Notes: generated by a model not told the origin, from the letters alone. Shown: positions 8,045-16,458, counted from the first letter of the stretch. The stretch is 64,000 nt of DNA from Runella slithyformis DSM 19594 (GCF_000218895.1 NC_015703.1:1487501-1551500), one strand, 5' to 3'. A program made the numbers and translations.

Positions 8045-10405
8045 TTATTTGCGTTTTCTTCGCGCGCCCTTGTCTTTGGGTGATGAGCCTGAACCACGTT
8101 GGCGGCTTCGCTCATTTTTAAACACTGACGAACTGCGCGTTGGGGTGGCATCGGCCAGTACCAGGTCCATGCTTCTGCGCGATATATTGGTCTCTTTAAC
8201 CTTCACTTTTACGGCATCCCCAAAGGTGTAAAAACGTTTGGAACGCTGTCCGACCAAGCGATAGTTTTCTTTGTCGAGTTCGTAATAATCGTCGTTCAGG
8301 TCATTCATACGAATCAGGCCTTCGGAAGCGGTTTCGGTGATTTCCACAAATATTCCGAATTCCGTCACGCCCGTAATGATACCGTTCCAGACGCGGTCCG
8401 GCTCCATCGAAGCCATAAATTCCACCTGCTTGTATTTGATACTGGCGCGCTCGGCGTTGGCTGCCATTTGCTCCCGCGACGACGAATGCTTACAGGCAGG
8501 CTCATATTCCACCCGCTCCGGCGAGGGTTTTCCATCCAGATAGTGTTGCAACAAACGATGCGCCATCATATCGGGATAGCGACGGATGGGTGACGTAAAG
8601 TGCGAATACCTTCTGAAGGCCAATCCGAAGTGGCCGACATCTTCGGTGCTGTAACGCGCCTTGGCCATGGTCCGAATCGCCAGTTGCTCCAAAGCGTTTT
8701 GCTCGGGCTTGCCTTCCAACTCTTCCATCAGGTGGTTCAGCGACTGCGCGGCTACCTTTTCATTTTCCAGTTTAAGCTTATACCCTAAGCGCCCCGCAAA
8801 AGCCGCAAACACGCGCAGCTTTTCCATGTCAGGCTCTTCGTGGATACGGTACACCATCGTGTTGGGATGCGCTTTGTCTTTCGATTGCCGCTGAATAAAT
8901 TCAGGCACCCGTTTGTTGGCCAACAGCATGAACTCTTCGATGAGTTTGTGCGCGTCTTTCCGTACTTTGGTATAGATACCGAGCGGTTTGCCCGCTTCAT
9001 CCAAACGGAATTTCACTTCCACGGTCTCAAAATTGACGGCTCCTTTGGCGAATCGCTCCGCGCGAAGTTGCAGGGCAAGCGTGTTTAAAAGGGTCAGTTC
9101 TTTGGCGTACGGCAGCGGTGCCGAAAGATCCACAAATCCTTCCTCTTTGGCCGCTTTGTCGGTGGCGGCCTGCATTTCCAGTATTTCCTGGGCTTCTTCG
9201 TACGAGAATCGTTTATCGGAGTGAATCACCGTCCGTCCAAACCACTCGTGTTTGATCTTGGCATCGGGCGTCATTTCGACCACCACCGAAAACGTCAATT
9301 TATCTTCATTGGGCCGCAGCGAACACAGATTATTCGAAAGTTTTTCGGGCAACATCGGCACGGTCCTATCGACCAGATACACCGACGTAGCCCGTGCGTA
9401 GGCTTCCTGCTCCAGGGCCGTTCCGGGGCGCACATAATGCGTCACGTCGGCAATGTGAATCCCGATCTCGTAGTTTCCATTGTCTAAAAACCGCACCGAA
9501 AGTGCATCATCAAAGTCCTTGGCATCGGCAGGGTCAATGGTAAAGGTAGTAATATCGCGCATGTCGCGGCGACGGCCTATTTCTTCGGCAGAAATGGTAT
9601 CGGGAATGGCGTTGGCTTCGGCTTCCAGTTCTTCCGGAAAGCGGATCGGCAAACCGAATTCGGCCAGAATGGCGTGCATTTCAGTCTCATGCGAACCTGC
9701 TTTTCCGAGCACTTCCACCACTTCGCCTTCCATCCGACGCGAACGCGTAGCGTATTGGGTCAGACGAATGAGTACTTTATCGCCATCCTGTGCCCCTTTG
9801 AGTTTTGTTTCAGGAATGTACACATCCTCGTACATCCGGCGGTTATCTAAGGCAACGATGCCGTATTTAGGCCACAGTTCGATCTCACCCACAAAGTCTG
9901 TTTTACCACGGGCAATGACCTCTTCTACCCGCCCTTCGCGGCGGCGACCGCTGCGGTAATCGCTAAACAGCGTGATGCGTACGGTATCGCCGTCGATAGC
10001 GCCGCGCAAATCATCGGCATCGACCCACACATCGGCATTTTCGGAAAGTTTCGAACCTTCGGGCAGGGGCGTATCCATGACAATGAACGCGTAGTTCTTA
10101 TTGACATGCTCCACCCGCCCGATCAGTACGTTGGCACTGACATTGGCCTCGTAGAGCCCTTCGGGAGTACGTTTTATTCGGTTTTCTTCTACCAATTCAT
10201 CCAATAAGCCGTTGAGGATCAACTGCATTTTATGGTCGTCGGCATCAAAATGGTCGTGAAGCTGCTGCAGTTCAAATGGCTGTTGGTTGTTGATCTCAAA
10301 AAAAGCGGCGATCTCTGATTTGAATTCATCCAAAAACGTAACGATCTTTTTTTGGGAGCGAGTTTTTTTGTTTTTCACCTCGCCTGTTTTTTTTCTTTTA
10401 TTCAT
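8045..10405 (-). CDS. rnr: Ribonuclease R
   Basis: The 786-residue 3'-5' exoribonuclease of the RNase II/R family degrades structured RNA and takes part in mRNA and rRNA quality control. In order it has a lysine-rich start, a winged-helix region (about 25-85), two cold-shock domains (about 90-235), and the RNB catalytic domain with the Asp cluster DPADAKDFDD (Asp291, 297, 299, 300). An S1 domain (about 675-760, WNGIITGVTEFGIFVEI) and a basic tail follow. The length is normal for the family. It is a single-gene transcript on the minus strand, facing an empty 318-base region upstream. Confidence 0.97.
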   Translation of the reverse strand: MNKRKKTGEVKNKKTRSQKKIVTFLDEFKSEIAAFFEINNQQPFELQQLHDHFDADDHKMQLILNGLLDELVEENRIKRTPEGLYEANVSANVLIGRVEHVNKNYAFIVMDTPLPEGSKLSENADVWVDADDLRGAIDGDTVRITLFSDYRSGRRREGRVEEVIARGKTDFVGEIELWPKYGIVALDNRRMYEDVYIPETKLKGAQDGDKVLIRLTQYATRSRRMEGEVVEVLGKAGSHETEMHAILAEFGLPIRFPEELEAEANAIPDTISAEEIGRRRDMRDITTFTIDPADAKDFDDALSVRFLDNGNYEIGIHIADVTHYVRPGTALEQEAYARATSVYLVDRTVPMLPEKLSNNLCSLRPNEDKLTFSVVVEMTPDAKIKHEWFGRTVIHSDKRFSYEEAQEILEMQAATDKAAKEEGFVDLSAPLPYAKELTLLNTLALQLRAERFAKGAVNFETVEVKFRLDEAGKPLGIYTKVRKDAHKLIEEFMLLANKRVPEFIQRQSKDKAHPNTMVYRIHEEPDMEKLRVFAAFAGRLGYKLKLENEKVAAQSLNHLMEELEGKPEQNALEQLAIRTMAKARYSTEDVGHFGLAFRRYSHFTSPIRRYPDMMAHRLLQHYLDGKPSPERVEYEPACKHSSSREQMAANAERASIKYKQVEFMASMEPDRVWNGIITGVTEFGIFVEITETASEGLIRMNDLNDDYYELDKENYRLVGQRSKRFYTFGDAVKVKVKETNISRRSMDLVLADATPTRSSSVFKNERSRQRGSGSSPKDKGARRKRK

Positions 10406-10723
10406 ACTTAAAATTACTTCTTCTTAGATAACCATTTTTCGGGGGAAATCATTACACAATGACCGTATTGATTCGTCCGGTGCTTTTATATCGTTTCCTT
10501 TTACTATCTTGTTACTCCTAAAAACCCTTGCCGGCAGTGAGGAAATAAGGTGATTTGGAACGGGCGGTTAAAAACTTTCGGAGGCTTCCGGAGACAAAGC
10601 GCTACGAAAGATAGTTATTAATACAAAAACACTGCCGGTAAGCCGGTTAAATTTATGTGAAGGACCTCAAATCTAACACTCCGGTATTTACGTATTTATC
10701 AATAACCATAAACAACCCGTTGT
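10406..10723. other. Intergenic region between rnr and the AhpD-like gene
   Basis: This 318-base divergent interval contains no open reading frame, tRNA or riboswitch consensus that I can recognise. It must hold promoters for both flanking genes, but I find no full TAnnTTTG box in either direction. A short ccggtaagccgg hairpin near 10643 is the only structure noted. Confidence 0.5.
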
Positions 10724-11059
10724 ATGTCGACCTATTACAATTCCGAAGACCTCAAAAAATTTGGAGCCATCGGTGCTTTTGGCGCAAAAAACTTAGCCGA
10801 TGATTTCTTTAAATACTACGGGGATGTATTTGCCGAGGGGGCCCTGACATCGCGCGAAAAATCCCTCATTGCGTTGGCGGTGGCTCACGTGCTCAAATGC
10901 CCGTATTGCATTGATGCCTATACCACCGATACACTCGAAAAAGGCTGCTCGGAAGATGAAATGATGGAAGCGGTCCATGTAGGGGCCGTCATGGCCGCGG
11001 GAATAACGCTGGTTCACAGTACCCAAATGATCAATAAAGCAAAAGAATTAACCATGTAA
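10724..11059 (+). CDS. AhpD/carboxymuconolactone-decarboxylase-like protein of the arsenosugar cassette
   Basis: The 111-residue protein has the AhpD-fold signature CPYCIDAYT (CxxC followed by a polar helix) and a conserved distal His (MEAVHVGAVMAAGITLVHS). AhpD relatives are small helical peroxidase or reductase proteins using the CxxC pair. A closely related subfamily is found next to the radical SAM protein ArsS in arsenosugar loci, and arsS lies 94 bases downstream here. The role in arsenic chemistry is from gene pairing, not demonstrated by the sequence. Confidence 0.85.
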   Translation: MSTYYNSEDLKKFGAIGAFGAKNLADDFFKYYGDVFAEGALTSREKSLIALAVAHVLKCPYCIDAYTTDTLEKGCSEDEMMEAVHVGAVMAAGITLVHSTQMINKAKELTM

Positions 11060-11062
11060 AAT

Positions 11063-11145
11063 GAGAAGTGAGGAGTCAGGAGCGGGTTTTAATTTTATTC
11101 TCACCGCAGCGGCGGCCGCTTCTCACTCCTGACTCCTGACTCCTG
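11063..11145. repeat. Heptamer-like inverted repeat between the arsenosugar genes
   Basis: The words gaagtgaggagtcaggag (left arm, 11063-11082) and ctcctgactcctgactcctg (right arm, ending at 11145) are degenerate tandem copies of a 7-8 base unit arranged as an inverted repeat, with a small agcggc/gccgct hairpin (11108-11120) between them. Such GAGTCAGGA-type short repeats are scattered in some Bacteroidota and cyanobacterial genomes. It lies between two genes expected to be co-transcribed. Confidence 0.6.
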
Positions 11146-11153
11146 CCCACAAT

Positions 11154-12218
11154 ATGAATCCTGTTAAATCATTGAAAGCCCGGAAACACGAACTGGGCGA
11201 ATCTGCTTTTCAGTTGGAAGTGTTGAACGACCGCCTGACCTTGGGAAAACACCTTCCGCTTTTTCGGGAGAAGCTGGCCCCGATTGACCTTTTTCCGCTG
11301 AAACCTACCGAAATTGACATCTTTCAGGTCAACGTGGGAAAAATGTGCAATCAGGTCTGTAAGCATTGTCACGTAGATGCCGGGCCCGACCGCAAGGAGA
11401 TCATGACGCAGGAGACCATGCAGTTGTGTCTGGATGTTCTGAAAAAACATACATTCAGAACCATCGACCTCACGGGCGGTGCTCCCGAGATGAATCCGCA
11501 TTTTCGGTGGTTCATTGAGCAGATCAGAGCCATCGACAATGACATCAATATCATCGTTCGGTGTAACCTGACCATTATTTTGGCCAATAAGAAATACCAC
11601 GATCTGCCGGAGTTTTTCAAACAGCACCGCATTGAAGTGGCCTCTTCGCTGCCGTTTTATACCGCTACCCGCACCGATTCGCAGCGCGGCGACGGCGTCT
11701 TTGAAGATTCCATCAAAGCCCTCCAAATGCTCAATGCCGTCGGCTACGGACAGGAAGGTACCGGCCTGACGCTTAACCTGGTCTACAACCCGGCCGGCGC
11801 TTTTCTGCCGAGCGGACAGGCAGGCATGGAAAAAGAGTTCAAACGGGCGCTGAAGGCCAAATACGGCATTGAATTCAACAACCTGTTTTGCATCACCAAC
11901 ATTCCCATCAGTCGCTTTTTGGATTATCTGTTGGTGAGCGGCAATTACAGCGAATACATGGAAAAACTCGTCAATTCCTTCAATCCGACAGCGGCGGCCA
12001 ACGTCATGTGCCGCACGACGCTGTCGATCGGTTGGGATGGGTACTTATACGATTGCGATTTTAATCAAATGCTGGACCTGAAAGTGGCAGGCAAAGCCAA
12101 GCACCTGCGGGATTTTGACATGGAAGAATTGACCCAACGCTCCATCATCATCAATCAGCATTGTTATGGATGTACGGCGGGAGCCGGCAGTTCGTGTGGC
12201 GGAGAAGTAGCCAAATAA
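11154..12218 (+). CDS. arsS: Arsenosugar biosynthesis radical SAM protein ArsS-like
   Basis: The 354-residue radical SAM enzyme has the cluster motif CNQVCKHCH (CxxxCxxC, near residues 62-69), the following glycine-rich strand LTGGAPEMNPHFRWF, and a Cys-rich C terminus (CRTTLSIGWDGYLYDCDF, then CYGCTAGAGSSCGG) typical of the ArsS family. ArsS is proposed to use radical SAM chemistry to build arsenosugars from methylated arsenic. The upstream AhpD-like gene supports the assignment, but no ArsM methyltransferase is visible in the window. A strong terminator follows at 12241. Confidence 0.87.
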   Translation: MNPVKSLKARKHELGESAFQLEVLNDRLTLGKHLPLFREKLAPIDLFPLKPTEIDIFQVNVGKMCNQVCKHCHVDAGPDRKEIMTQETMQLCLDVLKKHTFRTIDLTGGAPEMNPHFRWFIEQIRAIDNDINIIVRCNLTIILANKKYHDLPEFFKQHRIEVASSLPFYTATRTDSQRGDGVFEDSIKALQMLNAVGYGQEGTGLTLNLVYNPAGAFLPSGQAGMEKEFKRALKAKYGIEFNNLFCITNIPISRFLDYLLVSGNYSEYMEKLVNSFNPTAAANVMCRTTLSIGWDGYLYDCDFNQMLDLKVAGKAKHLRDFDMEELTQRSIIINQHCYGCTAGAGSSCGGEVAK

Positions 12219-12240
12219 GTTGTTTGCAGCTTGACGGATA

Positions 12241-12277
12241 AATCGGTATCGAATGGCTTCGGTACCGATTTTTTTTA
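12241..12277 (+). terminator. Rho-independent terminator after arsS
   Basis: Stem aatcggta (12241-12248) and taccgatt (12263-12270), with an inner cgaa/ttcg helix, is followed directly by a run of eight T. It ends the AhpD-like/arsS transcript. Confidence 0.8.
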
Positions 12278-12367
12278 TGTTCATAATTTTCAACCCCGGA
12301 GCAGCACGGAGTTTTCAATTCATTTTATCAGCGAAAATCAGCGTTCCATTTAATTATCACACAAAGT

Positions 12368-12446
12368 AGTGCATTAAAATGCTCTTTTCGGCGCAACTAT
12401 TGATTTTTACTATATATTTACACAAAAAAGAGCCGTATAATGCACT
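12368..12446. promoter_or_regulatory. Candidate HipB operator half-sites flanking and covering the hipB start
   Basis: The 9-base word agtgcatta at 12368-12376 returns inverted as taatgcact at 12438-12446, where it contains the hipB ATG (12440). A local palindrome gcattaaaatgc (12371-12382) overlaps the first arm. HipB-type antitoxins repress their own promoters through palindromes in this position, so autoregulation is a reasonable inference. Confidence 0.4.
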
Positions 12447-12658
12447 TTAAAGAGGTAGTAAAATTAATAAAAGAACGCCGACAAATGATGCAAGTGACCC
12501 AGGAAACCCTTGCGGAGTTGTCGGGCGTGGGCTTACGGACGTTGAAACAGTTTGAGAGCGGCAAAGGCAATCCTACGCTGCAAACGTTGCAAAAGCTGGC
12601 CGACGTGTTGGGGATGGAAATCAGCTTACGATTAAAAACGATTTCCCGTACCCCATGA
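12440..12658 (+). CDS. hipB: HipB-like HTH antitoxin/repressor
   Basis: The 72-residue protein is almost entirely one XRE/Cro-type helix-turn-helix (residues about 8-65, with TQETLAELSGVGLRTLKQFESG and the second part NPTLQTLQKLADVLG). It probably binds the operator at its own promoter and represses the operon. It overlaps hipS by ATGA (12655-12658). In the tripartite HipBST system HipB strengthens inhibition of the kinase but is not the main antitoxin. It has the same HTH as bipartite HipB; the order hipB-hipS-hipT decides the assignment. Confidence 0.85.
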   Translation: MHFKEVVKLIKERRQMMQVTQETLAELSGVGLRTLKQFESGKGNPTLQTLQKLADVLGMEISLRLKTISRTP

Positions 12659-12984
12659 GACAGGCCAAAATACTCTTTCGAAATGAAGAAGCGGGGCTAT
12701 TGACCCAACACGATGATGGCTCGTTTACTTTTCGCTATCATGAGGCATGGATAAACGACAGCACTAAGCCCGACATAAGCCTTACGCTCCCTAAGACACA
12801 CCGGGAATTTCACTCTGATTACCTGTTTCCGTTTTTCTATAATATGTTGCCTGAAGGCTCAAATAAGCAGGTTGTTTGCAAACACCATCGAATTGATGCG
12901 GATGATCCTTTTGGCTTATTGCTGATTACAGCTGCCGCCGACAGCATTGGTGCCGTTCGGGTTATTACATCGGAAATGCCATGA
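12655..12984 (+). CDS. hipS: HipS-like antitoxin (stand-alone HipA N-terminal subdomain)
   Basis: The 109-residue protein matches only the N-terminal subdomain of HipA kinases: a beta-rich start with AGLLTQHDDGSFTFRY and the conserved segment YLFPFFYNMLPEGSNK. In HipBST systems this piece is split off and acts as the antitoxin against HipT. Both junctions, with hipB and with hipT, are ATGA overlaps, indicating coupled translation and controlled stoichiometry. The split could be misread as a frameshifted hipA, but the clean overlaps and independent starts argue against it. Confidence 0.85.
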   Translation: MRQAKILFRNEEAGLLTQHDDGSFTFRYHEAWINDSTKPDISLTLPKTHREFHSDYLFPFFYNMLPEGSNKQVVCKHHRIDADDPFGLLLITAAADSIGAVRVITSEMP

Positions 12985-13967
12985 ATCTGCCTGAACTTAC
13001 CCATTGTCCGGGAACCTTAGCCGAAGGTTTCAGTACGTATAGCAAAACCTGTCTGAACAGGGTATTTTACGGTAAAAAGGTCCACCATGTATTGCCCTAC
13101 GATTCGCCGGCGTTCAATCCTGCCACCGATGAACTGTTTGAAGAAAACAGAACCCGTATGTCTATTTCAGGCGTGCAGGAAAAATTTTCGGTTGTGCTTG
13201 AGAAAAATAAGCTGAGGCTTACCCATGAAGGTGAGCGTGGCACCCACATTTTAAAACCTATTCCGGGAGCGGGTAAAAAATCCGCCCAAATGCCCGCCAA
13301 TGAACACCTTACGATGCAAATTGCCCGGCAGGTTTTTGGACTGGAAACGGCGGAGAATGCCCTGATATTCTTTAAAAACGGCACTCCTGCCTATATCACC
13401 AGACGTTTTGATATACGGCAGGATGGGACAAAAGCGGGGCAGGAGGATTTTGCTTCTTTGGCCGGCCGAACCCCGCAAACCTACGGAGCGCATTATAAGT
13501 ATGCAGGCAACTGCCTGGAGTTATTTCAATTGATGCAGGCCTATTTACCTGCCTACAAAGCAGAAGCGCCTAAGTTGCTGAAAATTCTGCTGTTCAATTA
13601 CCTCTTTTCCAACGGCGATGCTCACTTTAAAAACTTTTCAGTTCTCGAAACTCCCATGGGCGACTATAGGCTCAGCCCTGCCTACGACTTACTGAACAGC
13701 CGCATTCATACAACAGATAAAGACTTTGCTTTGGACGATGGGCTTTTGCCCAGAAACTTGGCTCAGGGAAAGATCCGTCAGCAATTTGCCACGCTGGCCG
13801 TACAGGCCGGTATCGGTGAAACTACTTTCAACACGCTGCTTACGACGATGCTATCCCAACCCGAAGCGGTTGAAAAAATGGTCGCCGCTTCATTCCTCAA
13901 CGAAGCTACCAAAAGAAATTATTGGCAGGCGTATCAGGGGCGGTTGAAGCAATTGGGGAAAGAGTGA
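12981..13967 (+). CDS. hipT: HipT-like serine/threonine kinase toxin
   Basis: The 328-residue HipA-family kinase lacks the N-terminal subdomain, as expected for HipT. The Gly-rich loop is SISGVQEKFS (61-70) with two serines, Ser61 and Ser63, in the SIS pattern whose phosphorylation controls known HipT. The catalytic loop is NGDAHFKN (211-218, Asp213) and the metal-binding segment is SPAYDLL (Asp236). The E. coli O127 homologue phosphorylates tryptophanyl-tRNA synthetase; whether this one does is unknown. All core kinase residues look intact. Confidence 0.88.
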   Translation: MNLPELTHCPGTLAEGFSTYSKTCLNRVFYGKKVHHVLPYDSPAFNPATDELFEENRTRMSISGVQEKFSVVLEKNKLRLTHEGERGTHILKPIPGAGKKSAQMPANEHLTMQIARQVFGLETAENALIFFKNGTPAYITRRFDIRQDGTKAGQEDFASLAGRTPQTYGAHYKYAGNCLELFQLMQAYLPAYKAEAPKLLKILLFNYLFSNGDAHFKNFSVLETPMGDYRLSPAYDLLNSRIHTTDKDFALDDGLLPRNLAQGKIRQQFATLAVQAGIGETTFNTLLTTMLSQPEAVEKMVAASFLNEATKRNYWQAYQGRLKQLGKE

Positions 13968-14290
13968 GGGCGTTTCGGAAAACGGAGAAGATGATATGTA
14001 CAGATTTACGTAAATGAGCAAAATTAAAGGGACTTTATCGGTATTTGTAAGATACTCCTGAAACTCCGGCCTTTAGGCCGGGGAAAAAGACAGCCACAAC
14101 CTTCTTGGCTTTAGCCTTGACTTTTCGTGACTGAGGCACCAAAACGTCATAGCTAAAGCAAATCGTCGATGCAGATTTTTTCAATATGCCCCAGCCTAAA
14201 GTCGGACCGCCGCGCGGCGTGGGGTTAAAGCAAGAGTAAATCATTAGGAGTATCGGGAAGCTCATTAAATCGCCCTTTCCGATACACTCC
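13968..14290. other. Intergenic region between hipT and the phosphoesterase-like gene
   Basis: This 323-base convergent interval contains no convincing gene. It holds the GC-rich inverted repeat element described separately (14064-14219). An open frame on the minus strand (14035-14301) crosses the hairpins and lacks recognisable protein features, so I treat the region as noncoding. Confidence 0.55.
14064..14219. repeat. Inverted-repeat element with nested hairpins
   Basis: A tight hairpin ccggcc-ttta-ggccgg (14066-14081) lies about 105 bases from a degenerate inverted copy: ctttaggccgggg (14071-14083) pairs with ccccagcctaaag (14189-14201). The second end also carries the perfect palindrome cgccgcgcggcg (14208-14219). 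The layout resembles a short noncoding repeat (REP- or MITE-like, or a remnant IS200/IS605 end). No transposase is adjacent. Confidence 0.5.
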
Positions 14291-15118
14291 CTACAACTCA
14301 ATAGCCACGCCCTGCAACGCCGTTTCTTCGTCAGGTAAGATGTCGCAGTTGTCCCAGAGGCCGGTCAGGAGGGTTTCGGAATAGGAATAGGGCAGGCCGT
14401 TTTCCATCATGAGTTGGTTGGCTTCGCCGGCATCGTACTCAAAACTTCGGAATTCGTACGAAAAGGTGTCGTTGGCATCATCCAACATTACGTACCACAC
14501 GCGGGGTGTACCGTCGTTGGCGGGCATGCCGATCACGCCGGCGTTGAGCCACAATTTATCGGCTTGGGCATCTGCAAACGGCAATCCGCAATGACCGGCC
14601 AGAATCACGTCTGCATTTGCTGCTTCAAAACTCGTCGCTTTTACCTCCCACGGCGTAGATTTAAACACAAACTCCGAGATATTCTGCATGGAGCCGTGCA
14701 GCACCTTTACTCGTTTTTGGGCGTATTCAAAGTCAATGAAAAGCGGCAGTGTGGCGAGGTAGTTTAAATTGCGGCGGGTCATCCGAACGGCGGTGTAGGG
14801 AAACCACTGTTTGGCAAAAAAATCACACCGGCTGCCTTCCGAAAAATTGCAGCCGCAGTCGTCGGTGCCGTTGAGCAGATTTTGTTCTACGTTCCCCTGA
14901 ATCGCCCGAATGCCCCAATCTTCCAGAAAATCCAGGCACTCGACGGGCGAGGCGCAGTAGCCGGCGATATCGCCCGTACAGATGATATTTTGCGCGGGAA
15001 TATTTTCCTTCGTTGCTAATTTATACAATTCTTCCAACGCCTGATAATTGGAGTAAACACCCCCAAAGATCAGGACTTTTCCGCGCAGGGCACCGATATG
15101 TTGCGTTTCAGGCGTCAC
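14291..15118 (-). CDS. Metallophosphoesterase-fold protein with degenerate metal site
   Basis: The 275-residue protein aligns by eye with calcineurin-like phosphoesterases of the YfcE type: IICTGDIAGY (motif II, Asp50), AIQGNVEQ (motif III, Asn76), VLHGS (His141) and VILAGHCGLPF (His176). The first motif, normally SDxHGN, is GGVYSN here, so Asp becomes Gly20 and His becomes Tyr22; the His of GNH is Val77 and the second His of GHxH is Gly178. It may be a pseudo-enzyme or have a different chemistry. GTG start 15118 overlaps the symporter stop by GTGA, making it the last gene of the SusCD-symporter operon. Confidence 0.8.
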   Translation of the reverse strand: MTPETQHIGALRGKVLIFGGVYSNYQALEELYKLATKENIPAQNIICTGDIAGYCASPVECLDFLEDWGIRAIQGNVEQNLLNGTDDCGCNFSEGSRCDFFAKQWFPYTAVRMTRRNLNYLATLPLFIDFEYAQKRVKVLHGSMQNISEFVFKSTPWEVKATSFEAANADVILAGHCGLPFADAQADKLWLNAGVIGMPANDGTPRVWYVMLDDANDTFSYEFRSFEYDAGEANQLMMENGLPYSYSETLLTGLWDNCDILPDEETALQGVAIEL

Positions 15119-16458
15119 TTTCTTCTAAACAGAACAGGTATAAAAAACAAGGTAAAGCACCCTATTGTTCCGACGACGTTGATGCTGAGCAGGTCGGCGT
15201 ATTTGCCGTCGGAGATTTGAATCCAATGCACATCTTTGACAAAAATGGTGGTCAAGCCACAGGCAATTCCAAACAGAACTGAGCCGTAAAAAGACCATTT
15301 CGGCGCTTTTATCCACCAAAACACAAAAATCGGGGCCAATCCCAGCACCATCGTGCCGCTGATGGTCGTAGCCGAAAGGATTTCGGGATTCAGAAATACG
15401 GGCAATGTGCCAAACAAAGCACACAATACCATGGTAATGCGACCTTTACGCACACTGATTCCCTTTTCTTTGAGCAAATCCAAATGAATGAGCTTCGTAG
15501 ACGACGAAAAGGTGGAATCGATCGTGGAAGCCGCCGAGGTCACCATGATGGAGTTCATCATCAGCATCATGGGCAAGCCGAACAGCTTGGCCACCTCCAC
15601 CGTCGCGGGCGCGGGCAAACCCTTCATGGAACCAAAAATCCCGACAAAACTGAACAGGATGATGCACGACATACCGATTACGGTCGCCATCGCAAAAGAA
15701 ACCAACGTAGTACGCGGCGGGGCAATAAAACCCCGGTCGGTCATGATGGGGTCGTGGAAAGGATAACTCAGGGATTGCAAAAGCGCCACGCACAACAGAT
15801 TGACGCCCTGACTCATTTTCCATTCGCCTTTGTTCACCAGCGCCGTGATACCGCCGGGCGTTTGGGGAATCAACACGGCCAGAATAAACACCAAAAGCAC
15901 CATAAACAGTACCAAGTGAATCATATCGGTAAAGATCGAACTCCGCATCCCGCCTTTGAGCGTATACGCCAACGTCAGAATCGTAAACACCGCAATGGAT
16001 GAAAAATAGGGCACGCTCCCCTGCTCGCCGAAATAGGTTCCGATAATGATGGTATTGGACCAAATCTCATTGATAAGTCTGAAGCCGATCAGCAACGAAA
16101 ACAGCCCCACTGCCACTTCCCCGTACCGCGTTTCCAGAAAATGATGAATGCTGCGAAAATTTCCTTTGACGCGCATTTGGTAGATCAGCACACCCGCCAC
16201 CATAAACGAAAGGTAATAACCCGCGTAGGCCACACCGCCCACGAATCCGAAAGCGTAGCCCAAATCGGCGGCGTTGGTAATGGATTTGGCAAAGAGCCAC
16301 GAAATGACCAGGCTGCTCGTCAGCCAAAGCGAATTGGGCGGTACGTTGTCTTTGCTTCCCTTGAAAAAATCGTTGGTTTTACTCGTCAGCGGTGAGACCG
16401 CAAACAACAGGAGACTTGACCCGATCATGATCACCCATTGCCACGTAATTGCATCCAT
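15115..16458 (-). CDS. Sodium:solute symporter (SSS family)
   Basis: The 447-residue inner-membrane protein has around 12-13 hydrophobic segments and the SSS family layout: GFVGGVAYAGYY early, the RYG segment ETRYGEVAVGLFSLL, TLKGGMRSSIFTD in the middle, and the helix VTSAASTIDSTFSSSTKL. These transporters couple uptake of sugars, amino acids or other solutes to sodium. The substrate is unknown. It lies 6 bases after the SusD-like gene and overlaps the phosphoesterase-like gene, so it probably imports across the inner membrane what SusCD brings through the outer membrane. Confidence 0.9.
   Translation of the reverse strand: MDAITWQWVIMIGSSLLLFAVSPLTSKTNDFFKGSKDNVPPNSLWLTSSLVISWLFAKSITNAADLGYAFGFVGGVAYAGYYLSFMVAGVLIYQMRVKGNFRSIHHFLETRYGEVAVGLFSLLIGFRLINEIWSNTIIIGTYFGEQGSVPYFSSIAVFTILTLAYTLKGGMRSSIFTDMIHLVLFMVLLVFILAVLIPQTPGGITALVNKGEWKMSQGVNLLCVALLQSLSYPFHDPIMTDRGFIAPPRTTLVSFAMATVIGMSCIILFSFVGIFGSMKGLPAPATVEVAKLFGLPMMLMMNSIMVTSAASTIDSTFSSSTKLIHLDLLKEKGISVRKGRITMVLCALFGTLPVFLNPEILSATTISGTMVLGLAPIFVFWWIKAPKWSFYGSVLFGIACGLTTIFVKDVHWIQISDGKYADLLSINVVGTIGCFTLFFIPVLFRRK

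Noticed and set aside
9480-9959. Long plus-strand frame antisense to RNase R
   Set aside because: It lies wholly inside a conserved gene and its product is Ser/Arg-rich without any domain; a typical shadow.
10406-10723. Possible riboswitch or tRNA in the rnr-arsenosugar interval
   Set aside because: I could not fit any cobalamin, TPP, SAM or tRNA consensus to the bases; only a weak short hairpin is seen.
12655-13967. A frameshifted single hipA gene
   Set aside because: The two genes have separate starts and a clean ATGA overlap, and the kinase loop is of HipT type; a split system is the better reading.
14035-14301. Open frame on the minus strand between hipT and the phosphoesterase-like gene
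   Set aside because: It crosses two stem-loops of the repeat element and its product has no recognisable domain, so I treat it as a by-product.
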